A stretch of DNA of 64,000 bases, taken from Paracoccus marinus (lineage in GTDB: Bacteria; Pseudomonadota; Alphaproteobacteria; Rhodobacterales; Rhodobacteraceae). Shown here piece after piece: positions 18,889 through 28,399 of this stretch (position 1 is its first letter; each line of letters opens with the position of its first letter). A program made the translations under genes and the position numbers. The stretch lies in contig NZ_VJYZ01000033.1 of the NCBI RefSeq assembly GCF_007018965.1, positions 1 to 64,000 on the forward strand, read 5' to 3'. A model generated the notes under the pieces. The model was given only the letters and a program-made list of their open reading frames with translations, was not told where the DNA came from and ran no database searches.

Positions 18889-19203
18889 TCAGCCTTCGGG
18901 AAAGAACGGCTCCATCTGCGCCACCATCACCGCGTTCTCGTCGAGCGCGCGGGCCATCAGCGCCCGTTCCTCGTCGGGGATCTCGTGCCCCTCGGCCAGC
19001 CGCTCGTCCAGGGTGCCGTAGCCTTGCACTTCCAGCGGGGCGAGGTCGGCCTGCTTGAGGACCGCGACGGTCTCGCGGATCGCCTCGTCCAGGTCCACGC
19101 CCGAGGCGTAGCAGACCAGCCCCGCGCCGGTCGAGCCCTCGGGCAGGCCGTCGTCGGGCGCGCGGCCGACCTCGACCAGAAGGGTATAGACCTGTTGTGC
19201 CAT
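18889..19203 (-). CDS. Hypothetical small cytoplasmic protein
   Basis: A 104-residue acidic protein starting at ATG 19203 with AGGGGG upstream. It begins AQQVYTLLVEVGRAPDDGLPEGS and later has VDLDEAIRETVAVLKQADLAPLEVQGYGT, a compact alpha/beta-looking sequence without signal or membrane segments. I do not recognise the family. It is divergent from the YbaK-type gene, with start codons 44 bases apart, so both must share a very short control region. Confidence 0.65.
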   Translation of the reverse strand: MAQQVYTLLVEVGRAPDDGLPEGSTGAGLVCYASGVDLDEAIRETVAVLKQADLAPLEVQGYGTLDERLAEGHEIPDEERALMARALDENAVMVAQMEPFFPEG

Positions 19204-19247
19204 GTTCCGCCCCCTGCGATGGTGCTGCGACCGGGTGGGGATGCGCG

Positions 19248-19715
19248 ATGAGCCGCAGTTTGGCAAGGGTCGAGGAGGCGTTGGCGGCACTGGGCCTTGC
19301 CGCCAACATCGTCGAGGCGGGGGCCTGCCGCACGGCGGCCGAGGCCGCGGCGGCGGTCGGCTGCGAGGTGGACCAGATCGCGAAGTCGATCATCTTCCGG
19401 GGCGAGCGCAGCGGCCACGTCGTCCTGTTCGTGACCGCGGGCGGCAACCGGGTCGATCCGGCCCGTGCGGCGGCGGTCGCGGGCGAGCCGCTGGGCCGCG
19501 CCGACGCCGATCTGGTGCGGGCCGAGACGGGTTTCGCCATCGGCGGCGTCGCGCCCCTGGGCCACCTGCGCCCGCTGCGCGCATTCTGGGACCCGCGCCT
19601 GTCCGACTTCGCGGTGGTGTGGGCCGCCGCCGGAACGCCGCGCCACGTCTTTGCCGCCGCGCCCGCCGACCTTCTGCGGGCGAGCGGCGCCACGCCGGCG
19701 GCGTTCACGGCCTGA
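19248..19715 (+). CDS. YbaK/EbsC-family aminoacyl-tRNA deacylase
   Basis: Members of this family hydrolyse mischarged aminoacyl-tRNAs in trans, for example Cys-tRNA-Pro or Ala-tRNA-Pro. The 155-residue protein has the family pattern CEVDQIAKSIIFRG with the conserved Lys, VLFVTAGGNRVD, and TGFAIGGVAPLGH with the conserved GGxxPxGH motif. Which mischarged tRNA it clears cannot be told from sequence. The start ATG 19248 follows GGGTGGGG. Confidence 0.9.
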   Translation: MSRSLARVEEALAALGLAANIVEAGACRTAAEAAAAVGCEVDQIAKSIIFRGERSGHVVLFVTAGGNRVDPARAAAVAGEPLGRADADLVRAETGFAIGGVAPLGHLRPLRAFWDPRLSDFAVVWAAAGTPRHVFAAAPADLLRASGATPAAFTA

Positions 19716-19757
19716 CGCGCGTTTGCGGCCTGACGGCGACGGGCCTTTCGCCGAGCG

Positions 19758-20489
19758 TCAGTCGAGCAGCCCCGGCTCGCTGTCCTCGGCCAGGGCGGCC
19801 TGCGTCCAGTCGCGGTGGCCGCAGGTGCGGCAGGGCTTGTGCGGCAGCACCGCTTCGGCCCGGCGCAGTTCGCCGCAGGTGGTGCAGCAGGCGCGCCCTT
19901 CCGACGCGGTGCCGGTATCCTGCAACGGCTCGTCGGCCTGGATGTGCTGGGGCGGGACGATCCGCAGCCCCGGCAGCGGGTCGCGGCGGCGGAACACCGA
20001 CAGGCCGCCGCCGGATTCGAGATATGCCGCCTCGATCTGGCCCAGGTTCGAGATGCCGGCGCGGCGCAGCATCGACTTGATCTCGGTCGGGCTGATGTCG
20101 CGCAGCGCGAGCCCGTCGGGCAGCAGCCGCCCCTGGCTCGCCACCGCGACCGCCTCGCCATCCACCACGCGGGCGGCGCTGTCCCAGCGTTCCGTGATCT
20201 GGTCGATCAGCTTGTTGATGCCGACGACCGTGGTGATGACGGTCATCGCCGCGAACAGCGGCACGTCGGGATAGAACGGCGCGTCGCCCACGGCCGACCC
20301 CAGCGCGATGACCAGGAGAAAGTCTATCATCGACAACTGCGCCACGCTGCGTCCGCCGACCCAGCGCAGCAGCACCAGCGTATACAGGTAGATGATCCCG
20401 ACCCGGACGACGATCTCGAGGTAGAAAAGCGCCGGATGGTCGCCCATGAACATCCGCTGCAAGTCGAACGGGATGATCGGATCGTCCAT
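19758..20489 (-). CDS. DUF421 (YetF-like) membrane protein with C-terminal Cys motifs
   Basis: A 243-residue protein with three N-terminal helices (ALFYLEIVVRVGIIYLYTLVLLRW; SMIDFLLVIALGSAVGDA; the stretch before INKLIDQ) and the DUF421 cytoplasmic domain (SPTEIKSMLRRAGISNLGQIEAAYLESGGGLSVF). The function of DUF421 is not established. Unusually, the C-terminal tail has CCTTCGELRR and CRTCGHRDW, two CxxC-type pairs about 22 residues apart that look like a zinc ribbon. Confidence 0.85.
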   Translation of the reverse strand: MDDPIIPFDLQRMFMGDHPALFYLEIVVRVGIIYLYTLVLLRWVGGRSVAQLSMIDFLLVIALGSAVGDAPFYPDVPLFAAMTVITTVVGINKLIDQITERWDSAARVVDGEAVAVASQGRLLPDGLALRDISPTEIKSMLRRAGISNLGQIEAAYLESGGGLSVFRRRDPLPGLRIVPPQHIQADEPLQDTGTASEGRACCTTCGELRRAEAVLPHKPCRTCGHRDWTQAALAEDSEPGLLD

Positions 20490-20582
20490 GTCGGCCTCTT
20501 CGCGCGCCCGGCGGTCCCGCCGCCCCCCGGCGTCATGGCAAACGCGGGGCCACGCTGCAAGCGGCCCGGTAGGGGCGGGCGG

Positions 20583-21116
20583 TCAGCGTCGCTTCAGGCG
20601 GTCCGCGAACTCGGCGAAGACCTGCGTATAGACGTCGCGCTTGAAGGGGACGATGCGCGCGATCAGGTCCTCGGGCGTCATCCAGGCCCAGCGGTCGAAC
20701 TCGGCATGTTCGGTCGCAAGGTTCACGTCGGCATCCCGCCCGGTGAAGCGCATCAGCACCCATTTCTGGCGCTGGCCGCAGTACTTTCCCTTCCACATCC
20801 GCCCCAGAAGCTCGGGCGGCAGGTCGTAGCTGATCCAGCCCGCCGTCTCGGCCTCGATCACGACCTTGTCGGGGGCAAGGCCGGTTTCCTCGCCCAGTTC
20901 GCGCAGCGCGGCCTCGCGCGGGGTCTCGCCCGGGTCGATGCCGCCCTGCGGCATTTGCCAGGCCTCGCCGGGGTTGTCGATCCGCTGGCCCCCGAACACC
21001 AGACCGGCGGAATTGACCAGCACCACGCCGGCGCAGGGGCGATAGGGCAGGCCGTTCGGACCCGTCCCATGCGCGTCGGCGCGGGCTTCCGGCGCGTCCG
21101 TCACGGGGTCCGTCAC
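20583..21116 (-). CDS. rppH: RNA pyrophosphohydrolase
   Basis: RppH removes pyrophosphate from the 5' triphosphate end of mRNA and so triggers decay. The 177-residue protein contains the Nudix box [22 protein letters not shown] and the family segments [13 protein letters not shown] and QKWVLMRF. The start codon overlaps the ctpA stop (ATGA), so it is the last gene of the coupled gpmI-envC-ctpA-rppH chain. Confidence 0.93.
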   Translation of the reverse strand: MTDPVTDAPEARADAHGTGPNGLPYRPCAGVVLVNSAGLVFGGQRIDNPGEAWQMPQGGIDPGETPREAALRELGEETGLAPDKVVIEAETAGWISYDLPPELLGRMWKGKYCGQRQKWVLMRFTGRDADVNLATEHAEFDRWAWMTPEDLIARIVPFKRDVYTQVFAEFADRLKRR

Positions 21117-22705
21117 GGCCGGGCCGGCGCGGGCGCGCCTGCGGCGGGCGCGTCGGTCGGGTTCTGCACCGGGCGACCGCCGCCGGTCGCGCCCCCTGCG
21201 GGACCGCCCGCAGAACCGCCCGCAGCACCATCCGAAGCCCCGCCCGCGTCGGCGCCGGAACCCGTGCCGGTCTCGCCCTCGACCGCGTCCTCGCTGGTCG
21301 CGTCCTCGCCGGTGACGGCGGGCTTGGCCTCGGCCGGGACGTCCGACGCGCGGTAGTCCACGGCCGCCAGCCCCTTGAGGATGTCAATCGCATAGGCCAG
21401 CTGGTAATCCTCGTCGCGCAGCTTGGCGGTCGCCTCGACCTGCTTGGCCTCTTCCTCGATCTGGCGCTTCTGCTCGTCGCTGATCGAATCGTTGTTCAGC
21501 GCGCCCTGGAGATCGCTTTCCGAGGTCGAGAAGTTCGACGCGCTGCGCGGCTTGTCGGCGTCATCCTCGTCCGTGGGGGCGGGCTGGGGCTGCTGGACGA
21601 TGATGTCGGGGTTGATCCCCAGCGCCTGGATCGAGCGGCCCGACGGGGTGTAGTAGCGCGCGGTGGTCAGGCGGATGGCGCTGTCGGGCGTCACGTTCAT
21701 GACCGTCTGGACCGAGCCCTTGCCGAAGCTTTTCGTGCCCACGACGATCGCGCGGCGATGGTCCTGCAATGCGCCGGTGACGATTTCGGACGCGCTGGCC
21801 GAACCGCCGTTGATGAGGACGACCATCGGCTTGCCCTGGGCCAGATCGCCCGCTTCCGCGTTCCAGCGGTCGTTGTCCTGCGGATTTCGGCCGCGGGTGC
21901 TGACGATCTCGCCCGCATCCAGGAACGCGTCGCTGACATAGATCGCCTGGTCCAAAAGCCCGCCGGGGTTGTTGCGCAGGTCAAGGACGAAGCCCGTGAC
22001 GTTGTCGATCCCGCCCGCGTCCGTGATCGCCTTGTTGATCTGCGTCTCGAGCGCCGAGAACGTCTCGTCGTTGAAGGTGGATACGCGCAGCACGACCGCG
22101 TCGCCTTCGGTGCGGGTCTTGACCGCCTGCAGCTTGATCGTGTCGCGGACGATCTTGACGTCGAACGGCTCGGTCTCGCCTTCGCGCAGCAGGGTGATCG
22201 TGATCTCGGACCCGACCGGGCCGCGCATCTTGTCCACCGCGTCGTCCAGCGTCAGGCCCATCAGGGATTCGCCGTTCACGTGGGTGATGAAGTCGCCCGC
22301 CTCGACGCCCGCCTGCGCGGCGGGGGTGTCGTCGATCGGCGAGATGACCTTGACGAGCCCGTCTTCCTGCCCGACCTCGATCCCCAGGCCGCCAAAGGTG
22401 CCGCGCGTCTGGGTCTGCAGGTCCTCGTAGTCGGTGGCGGCGACAAAGCCCGAATGCGGGTCGAGCGAGGTCAGCATCCCGTTGATCGCGGCCTCGATCA
22501 GGGTCTTGTCGTCCACCTCTTCGACATACTGGCGGCGGACCTGTTCAAAGACGCTGCCGAACAGGTCGAGCTCCTCGTAAAGCGAGGGGTTCTGCGCCCC
22601 GCCGCCGTCCGCCGCTTCCTGCGCGATCAGGGGTCCGGCCAGCTGCGTCGTGACGAGAAGTCCGGCCAGCGTGCCGCCGAACCCTGCAATCAGATATTTC
22701 TTCAT
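21113..22705 (-). CDS. ctpA: Carboxy-terminal processing protease (S41)
   Basis: A periplasmic serine protease of the CtpA/Prc type, usually acting on cell-envelope hydrolases and damaged proteins. It has a signal segment (residues 1-29), a PDZ domain (about 90-175) and an S41 catalytic core with the nucleophile in [12 protein letters not shown] and the lysine in [11 protein letters not shown]. At 530 residues it is longer than the usual 440 or so because of a Gly/Ala/Pro-rich tail after residue 455. It follows an EnvC-type activator with ATGA overlap, a frequent pairing in alphaproteobacteria. Confidence 0.94.
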   Translation of the reverse strand: MKKYLIAGFGGTLAGLLVTTQLAGPLIAQEAADGGGAQNPSLYEELDLFGSVFEQVRRQYVEEVDDKTLIEAAINGMLTSLDPHSGFVAATDYEDLQTQTRGTFGGLGIEVGQEDGLVKVISPIDDTPAAQAGVEAGDFITHVNGESLMGLTLDDAVDKMRGPVGSEITITLLREGETEPFDVKIVRDTIKLQAVKTRTEGDAVVLRVSTFNDETFSALETQINKAITDAGGIDNVTGFVLDLRNNPGGLLDQAIYVSDAFLDAGEIVSTRGRNPQDNDRWNAEAGDLAQGKPMVVLINGGSASASEIVTGALQDHRRAIVVGTKSFGKGSVQTVMNVTPDSAIRLTTARYYTPSGRSIQALGINPDIIVQQPQPAPTDEDDADKPRSASNFSTSESDLQGALNNDSISDEQKRQIEEEAKQVEATAKLRDEDYQLAYAIDILKGLAAVDYRASDVPAEAKPAVTGEDATSEDAVEGETGTGSGADAGGASDGAAGGSAGGPAGGATGGGRPVQNPTDAPAAGAPAPARP

Positions 22706-23967
22706 TCGGATGTCCTGACCTGCTCTGCCTGACCCACGACCGGATTCATCACGAACCAGTTCGCAGGGTCCAGTGTTTCCTTGCCGCGACGCAATTCCAG
22801 ATACAGCGTCTCGGTCTGGCCCGCGGTGTCGCCGGTTGCGGCATCGGCGACGAAGGCGGGGCCGAATTCCGTCGCGGCGCCTTCCTGGCCGCCCATCAGT
22901 CCCAGCGGCTCGCCTGCGGACAGCACGTCGCCGACCTCGCCGAAGACCGTTTCTAGTCCCGCGACCACCAGAAGATAGTCGCGCGAGGGTTCAAGGATCA
23001 TCACGTTGCCGTAATCCAGCAGCGGCCCGCGATAGCGGATCGTGGCGGGCCACGGCGTCGTCACCAGCGCGGCGGGCGCGGCCGCGATCGTCAGGCCGGG
23101 GCGCGCGACGCCCGCCGGGTCGGGTTCGTCGTAGCCGCGCAGCACGGTGCCGATCACCGGCAGGGCAAGGCTGCCCTCGGCCGCCTCGAAGTCGGCCATG
23201 GGCGCGCCCACGTCCTGTTCCATCCCCACGATCCCGTCGGCGAAGGCGTCGAGCGTGTCGGCCGATTGCACCAGCACCCGCAGCTCCTCGGGGTTTTCGC
23301 CGAAGCGCACCGGCACGGACGAGCGGTCGGTCACCGCCGAAGCGAGCAGGCGGCGCGCCTCCTGCACCTGGCCCAGCCCTTGCGCGAGGGTGTTGGCGGC
23401 GCTGGTTTCCAGCGCGCGGACGGTTGCGATCTCGTCCAGCCCGGCTTTCAGCTGGTCTGCCTCGGCCTGCAGGGCGGGGACGACGGCGTTCAGGATCATG
23501 CCCGACCGCGCGGTGCTGCCCGGCCCGGCCGGGTGCAGCAGCAGCGCGGTTTCGGGCGACCGCTGCATCGTCGTCATCACCCCCAGCACGCGGCCCAGCC
23601 GATCGCGGCGGGCGTCGAACTCGGCCCGGATCTCGGCGTCGCGCAGGCTGGCGCGGCGCAGGCCGTCGCGCAGCGCGGCAAGGCCGATCTCGTAAGCGCG
23701 GATGATCTCGGTCAGGGCTATGACCTGGTCGTCCTTGGTCAGCGCCTGATCCATGCGCCCCAGCGCCGCGCGCAGCTGGTCGGCCGCAAGGGACGCGTCG
23801 CGCGCCGCCGCCTCTGCGGGGGTTTGCGCCTGCGCCGGGGCTGCGTCCTGCGCGGTGGCGGTCGTGGTGACGGCGTCGGCGGGGGTCTGGGCGTGGGTGG
23901 CCCACGGCAAGGCCACGGCCAGCGCGAGCGCGCCCGCCAGACACGTCGAAAGGGGCTTCAGCGTCAT
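22702..23967 (-). CDS. EnvC-like murein hydrolase activator
   Basis: A 421-residue periplasmic protein: signal segment, a long coiled-coil-rich region (about 45-260, many Ala/Arg/Gln/Glu heptads) and a C-terminal LytM-like domain. In the LytM part the usual zinc-binding histidines of M23 peptidases are missing (RPGLTIAA where H...D is expected, and no HxH), the hallmark of EnvC-type activators that stimulate amidases instead of cutting peptidoglycan. It overlaps gpmI and ctpA by four bases on either side. Confidence 0.85.
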   Translation of the reverse strand: MTLKPLSTCLAGALALAVALPWATHAQTPADAVTTTATAQDAAPAQAQTPAEAAARDASLAADQLRAALGRMDQALTKDDQVIALTEIIRAYEIGLAALRDGLRRASLRDAEIRAEFDARRDRLGRVLGVMTTMQRSPETALLLHPAGPGSTARSGMILNAVVPALQAEADQLKAGLDEIATVRALETSAANTLAQGLGQVQEARRLLASAVTDRSSVPVRFGENPEELRVLVQSADTLDAFADGIVGMEQDVGAPMADFEAAEGSLALPVIGTVLRGYDEPDPAGVARPGLTIAAAPAALVTTPWPATIRYRGPLLDYGNVMILEPSRDYLLVVAGLETVFGEVGDVLSAGEPLGLMGGQEGAATEFGPAFVADAATGDTAGQTETLYLELRRGKETLDPANWFVMNPVVGQAEQVRTSE

Positions 23968-25487
23968 GCGCGGCGGATCAGCGACGCGCCGGTCATCTGC
24001 GGCGGCTGGTCAAGGCCCATGAGGTCCAGGACCGTCGGCGCCACGTCGGCCAGCCGCCCGGGCGCTACGGTCGCGCCCGCGGGGCCGTTCCAGACGATCA
24101 CCGGCACCGGGTTCGTGGTGTGGGCGGTGTGGGGGCCGCCGGTCACGGGGTCGATCATCGTCTCGCAATTGCCGTGGTCGGCGATGATGACCGCTGCCCC
24201 GCCCGCCCGTTCCAGCGCCGCGATCATCTCGCCCACGCCCCGGTCCACCGCCTCGCAGGCGCGGGTCGCGGCGGGCAGGCTGCCGGTGTGGCCGACCATG
24301 TCGGGGTTGGCGAAGTTCACGACGATCAGGTCGTAGCCCTGGCCGATCGCCTCGACGAGCCGCGCCGCCACCTCGGGTTCCGCCATTTCGGGGGCAAGAT
24401 CGTAGGTCGCGACCTTGGGGCTTGCGGGCATGAAGCGGTCCTCGCCCGGCTCGGGCTCCTCGCGACCGCCGTTCAGGAAGAAGGTGACGTGCGGGTATTT
24501 CTCGGTCTCGGCGATGTGGAACTGGCGCAGGCCCTTGGACGCGACCCAGTGGGCGAGCGTGTTTTCGACCTGTTTCTTGGGATAGGCGGATTGCATGAAG
24601 GCGTCGTGGCGCGCGGAGTAATCGACCATGCCCAAGACGCCCGACCACTGCGGGCGCCCCTCGACCGGGAAATCGGCGAAGTCGGGCTGGGCGATGGCGG
24701 CCATGATCTCGCGCGCGCGGTCGGCGCGGAAGTTGAGGCAGAAGAACCCGTCGCCGTCGCGCGCGCCTTCGTAGCCCGCGATGACGGTGGGCTGGATGAA
24801 CTCGTCCGTCTCGCCGCGCGCATAGGCGTCCACGACCGCGATGTCGGCGCTGTCGGCGGGCAGGCCGTCGCCCCGGACCATCGCGTGCCATGCCCGGCCG
24901 ACCCGGTCCCAGCGGTTGTCGCGGTCCATGGCGAAATAGCGCCCTATGACGGTGCCGACCCGCGCGCCATCCCCCAGCGCGCCCTGAAGCTCGGTCACGA
25001 AACCCTGCGCCGATTGTGGCGGCACGTCGCGCCCGTCGGTCACGGCGTGGATCACCACCCGCAGCCCCTGTTCGGTCATCGCGCGGGCGGCCGCCACGAC
25101 ATGCTGGATGTGGCCGTGGACGCCGCCGTTCGACACCACGCCCATCAGGTGCGCGACCCCGCCCGCCGCCTTGATCCGGTCCACGAAGGCGCGGATGCCC
25201 GGATGCCGGAAGAAGCTGCCATCCTCGATCGCGAGGTCGATCTGGCCGAGGTCCATCGCCACGACGCGGCCCGCGCCGATGTTCATGTGACCGACCTCGG
25301 AATTGCCCATCTGCCCGCGCGGCAGCCCCACGTCGGGGCCATAGGTCACCAGCGTCGCGTTCGGACATTCCCGGCGCAGGCGGTCCATGTTGGGGGTGGC
25401 GGCGCAATCCGGCGCGCTTTGTTCCGGCCGGTCCGAGATGCCCCAGCCATCAAGGATGCACAGAACGACGGGTTTGGGAGGGGTCAT
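23964..25487 (-). CDS. gpmI: 2,3-bisphosphoglycerate-independent phosphoglycerate mutase
   Basis: GpmI interconverts 3- and 2-phosphoglycerate in glycolysis, using two manganese ions. The 507-residue length is standard. The N-terminal metal site LCILDGWG, the phosphoserine loop GQMGNSEVGHMNIGAGR and the C-terminal metal ligands in VVNFANPDMVGHTG and IIADHGNCE are all present. It heads a chain of four genes joined by ATGA overlaps with cell-envelope functions, an arrangement also found in other alphaproteobacteria. Confidence 0.96.
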   Translation of the reverse strand: MTPPKPVVLCILDGWGISDRPEQSAPDCAATPNMDRLRRECPNATLVTYGPDVGLPRGQMGNSEVGHMNIGAGRVVAMDLGQIDLAIEDGSFFRHPGIRAFVDRIKAAGGVAHLMGVVSNGGVHGHIQHVVAAARAMTEQGLRVVIHAVTDGRDVPPQSAQGFVTELQGALGDGARVGTVIGRYFAMDRDNRWDRVGRAWHAMVRGDGLPADSADIAVVDAYARGETDEFIQPTVIAGYEGARDGDGFFCLNFRADRAREIMAAIAQPDFADFPVEGRPQWSGVLGMVDYSARHDAFMQSAYPKKQVENTLAHWVASKGLRQFHIAETEKYPHVTFFLNGGREEPEPGEDRFMPASPKVATYDLAPEMAEPEVAARLVEAIGQGYDLIVVNFANPDMVGHTGSLPAATRACEAVDRGVGEMIAALERAGGAAVIIADHGNCETMIDPVTGGPHTAHTTNPVPVIVWNGPAGATVAPGRLADVAPTVLDLMGLDQPPQMTGASLIRRA

Positions 25488-25652
25488 CTGGCGGCACCTA
25501 TGCTGGACCCGTCCGGCGGGACCCTTCGGACGGGGTTTCTACGCGCCGGGCGGGCAGGGGGCAAGCGACGCGGCCCCGGATCGGCGGCGCGCCCCCATGG
25601 CGGTCGGCGCGGGTCGTGGACGCCGCGACCGCCGCGTTCTAAGGTCGCGGCC

Positions 25653-26471
25653 ATGAAGATACTGTTCCTTGGCGACGTCATGGGCCGCAGCGGCCGCCGC
25701 GCAATCACCGAACGGCTGGGGGCGCTGAAATCGCGCCTCAGGGCCGACTTCGCGATCGTGAACGGCGAGAATGCGAGCGGCGGCACCGGGCTGACCGCCG
25801 GCCACGCGAAGCTTCTGCTGGATGCGGGCGCCGACTGCGTGACGCTGGGCGACCACGCCTTCGACCAGAAGGACATGCTGGCCTTCATCGACGGCGAGCC
25901 CCGCGTGCTGCGTCCCCTCAACTTCGCGCGCGAGGCGCCGGGGCGCGGCCACCGCGTCTTTCAGGACGCGCGCGGGCGCAAGATCCTCGTCCTGCAGGCG
26001 CTCGGGCAGGTGTTCATGAAGCGGCCCTTCGACGATCCGTTCAGCGCGGTGGATGCGGTTCTGCGCGCCCACCCGCCCGGCGGCATGGTGCAGGCCGCCG
26101 TCCTCGACATCCACGCCGAGGCGACGAGCGAGAAGATGGCGATGGGCCATTACTGCGACGGCCGCGCGAGCCTTGTCGTCGGCACCCACACCCACGTCCC
26201 CACCGCCGACGCGCAGGTGCTGCCGCGCGGCACCGCCTATCAAAGCGACGCGGGCATGTGCGGCGACTACGACAGCGTCATCGGCATGGACAAGGCCGAG
26301 CCGCTGCGCCGGTTCCTGACCGGCATGGGCCGCGACCGCTTCACCCCCGCCGAAGGGGAGGCGACGCTGTCGGGCGTGCTGGTCGTCACCGACGACCGCA
26401 CCGGGCTTGCCACCACGATCGAGATGGTGCGCGACGGCGGCCGGCTGGCGCAGACCCATCCCGAGGGCTGA
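25653..26471 (+). CDS. YmdB-like metallophosphoesterase
   Basis: A 272-residue protein of the TIGR00282/YmdB family, which hydrolyses 2',3'-cyclic nucleotides in vitro and affects gene expression in Bacillus. Metal-binding motifs are visible: FLGDVMGRSGR, IVNGENASGG, LGDHAFDQKD, LDIHAEATSEKMAMG and VVGTHTHVPTAD. The start ATG 25653 is the first residue of the conserved MKILFLGDVMG. It stands alone between gpmI (divergent) and the SLC13 gene. Confidence 0.9.
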   Translation: MKILFLGDVMGRSGRRAITERLGALKSRLRADFAIVNGENASGGTGLTAGHAKLLLDAGADCVTLGDHAFDQKDMLAFIDGEPRVLRPLNFAREAPGRGHRVFQDARGRKILVLQALGQVFMKRPFDDPFSAVDAVLRAHPPGGMVQAAVLDIHAEATSEKMAMGHYCDGRASLVVGTHTHVPTADAQVLPRGTAYQSDAGMCGDYDSVIGMDKAEPLRRFLTGMGRDRFTPAEGEATLSGVLVVTDDRTGLATTIEMVRDGGRLAQTHPEG

Positions 26472-26616
26472 CGGCGCGGCTGTGCCATCTGCGGCTGCGG
26501 GCCCAAGGCACGCCCCCGCCCATCTCCGGGGTTCACGCGAACTTGTCCCTCGCGGCATTTTCCGGCAAGGCAGCGCGGTCGCCCAAGACACACGCGGAAA
26601 TTGAAACGGATCGCTG

Positions 26617-28395
26617 ATGTTCGGAATCGCATTGCCCGGCGAATGGGGGGCGATCGCCTCGCTCGCCATCGTCGCGGTCACCTTCGTGCTGTTCGTACGC
26701 GAACGCCAGCCGCCCGAGGTGATCGCCATGGGCGCGGCCGCGCTGATGATGCTGCTGGGCCTGCTGCCCTATGACGAGGCGGTGGGGGCGCTGTCGAACT
26801 CGGCCCCGTGGACCATCGCGTTCATGTTCATCATCATGGGCGGGCTGCTGCGGACCGGCGCGCTGGACGTGCTGTCGCGCAAGGTCGCGGACCACGCGGA
26901 AGAACGGCCGATCCTCACCATCTGCGCGCTGTTCGTCGTGGTGGCGGTCGCGTCGGGGGTGATGAACAACACGCCCGTGGTGGCCGTGATGATCCCGATC
27001 GTGATCCAGGTCGCGGGCCGCGCCGGCATCTCGCCCAGCAAGCTGCTGATCCCGCTAAGCTATTTCACCATCATGGGCGGGATGCTGACGCTGATCGGGA
27101 CCTCGACCAACCTTCTGGTGGACGGCGTCGTCCAGAAGCAGGGGCTGGAACCGTTCGGCATCTTCGACATCCTGCCCGTGGGGCTTGCCGTCACGGTGGC
27201 CGGGGCCGCGTTCATGGCGCTGGTCGGCCATCGGCTGCTGCCCGACCGGACGAACATGTCGGGGTTCCTGACCAACCGGGCCGAGATGAAATACTTCACC
27301 GAGGTCGCGATCCCCGAGGACAGCGGCATCGTCGGCATGAACGTAGGCGACGTGAAGATGTTCAAGCGCGACGCCGTGCGGGTCATCGACGTGCTGCGCG
27401 GCGACGCCTCGCTTCGCCGCGACATGGACCGCGTCGTGCTTGAGCCGGGCGACCGCGTGGTCCTGCGGTCGGAACTGGCCGACCTCCTGGAGATGCAGGA
27501 AAACAAGGACCTGCGCGCGCTGGACAAGCTGTCCTCGGTTGAAACGCAGCTGGTCGAGGTGCTGATCTCGCCCGGCGCGCGGATGATCGGGCGGCGGCTG
27601 GGCGACCTGCGGCTACGGCGGCGCTATGGCGTGTATCCGATCGCCGCGCATCGCCGGAACCAGAACATCGGCCGCCAGCTGGACGACCTGGAAATCCGCG
27701 TCGGCGACACGCTGCTCCTGGAAGGCGCGCCGCAGGACATCGCCCGCCTGGTGTCCGACATGGACCTCACGGGCGTGACCCACCCCTCGGCCAAGCCGTT
27801 CCGCCGCCGCCACGCGCCCATCGCGGCGGTGGCGCTGCTGGCGGTCGTGGTGCTGGCGGCGTTCGACGTGGCCCCGATTCTCGCGCGGTCGTTCATGGCC
27901 TCGGCGGTGATCCTGCTCACGGGCTGCGTCGATACCGACGAGGCGTTCGACTTTGTCGAGGCGCGGCTGCTGGCCATGATCTTCGCGATGCTGGCGATCG
28001 GGGGCGCGCTGGAACATACCGGGGCGGTCCAGCTGGTCGTGGACGTGATCGCGCCCTACCTGCAGGGCCTGTCGCCGTTCTGGACGTTGTTCTGCGTCTA
28101 TTTTCTGGGCCTGTTTCTGACCGAGGTGCTGTCGAACAACGCCGTCGCGGTGATCCTGACGCCGATCGCGATCCAGCTGGCGATCCAGCTTGGCCACGAT
28201 CCCCGGCCCTTCATCGTCGCGGTGATGTTCTCGGCCTCGGTCGCGTTTGCGACGCCCATCGGCTACCAGACGCACATGATGGTCTATGGCCCGGGCGGTT
28301 ACCGCTTCAGCGATTTCCTGCGGGTGGGGATCCCGCTCGACATCGTGACGGGCGTGGTGGCTTGCCTCGCGATCCCGCTGTTCTGGCCGCTCTGA
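26617..28395 (+). CDS. SLC13/DASS-type permease with two RCK-C domains
   Basis: A 592-residue inner-membrane anion or carboxylate transporter. Helices in residues 1-215 and 395-592 flank a cytoplasmic insert of about 180 residues holding two TrkA-C (RCK-C) domains (DSGIVGMNVGDVKMFKRD...DRVVLRSELADL and ARMIGRRLGDLRLRRRYGVY...DTLLLEGAPQDI). The paired clamps VMNNTPVVAVMIP...LIGTSTNLLVDG and LTEVLSNNAVAVILTP identify the superfamily. The substrate is not evident; sulfate or dicarboxylate are typical for this architecture. Confidence 0.9.
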   Translation: MFGIALPGEWGAIASLAIVAVTFVLFVRERQPPEVIAMGAAALMMLLGLLPYDEAVGALSNSAPWTIAFMFIIMGGLLRTGALDVLSRKVADHAEERPILTICALFVVVAVASGVMNNTPVVAVMIPIVIQVAGRAGISPSKLLIPLSYFTIMGGMLTLIGTSTNLLVDGVVQKQGLEPFGIFDILPVGLAVTVAGAAFMALVGHRLLPDRTNMSGFLTNRAEMKYFTEVAIPEDSGIVGMNVGDVKMFKRDAVRVIDVLRGDASLRRDMDRVVLEPGDRVVLRSELADLLEMQENKDLRALDKLSSVETQLVEVLISPGARMIGRRLGDLRLRRRYGVYPIAAHRRNQNIGRQLDDLEIRVGDTLLLEGAPQDIARLVSDMDLTGVTHPSAKPFRRRHAPIAAVALLAVVVLAAFDVAPILARSFMASAVILLTGCVDTDEAFDFVEARLLAMIFAMLAIGGALEHTGAVQLVVDVIAPYLQGLSPFWTLFCVYFLGLFLTEVLSNNAVAVILTPIAIQLAIQLGHDPRPFIVAVMFSASVAFATPIGYQTHMMVYGPGGYRFSDFLRVGIPLDIVTGVVACLAIPLFWPL

Positions 28396-28399
28396 GCGG

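Noticed and set aside
24120..25652. Forward open frame running over gpmI into the YmdB-like gene
   Set aside because: Only the part from ATG 25653 encodes recognisable protein; the rest is antisense to gpmI.
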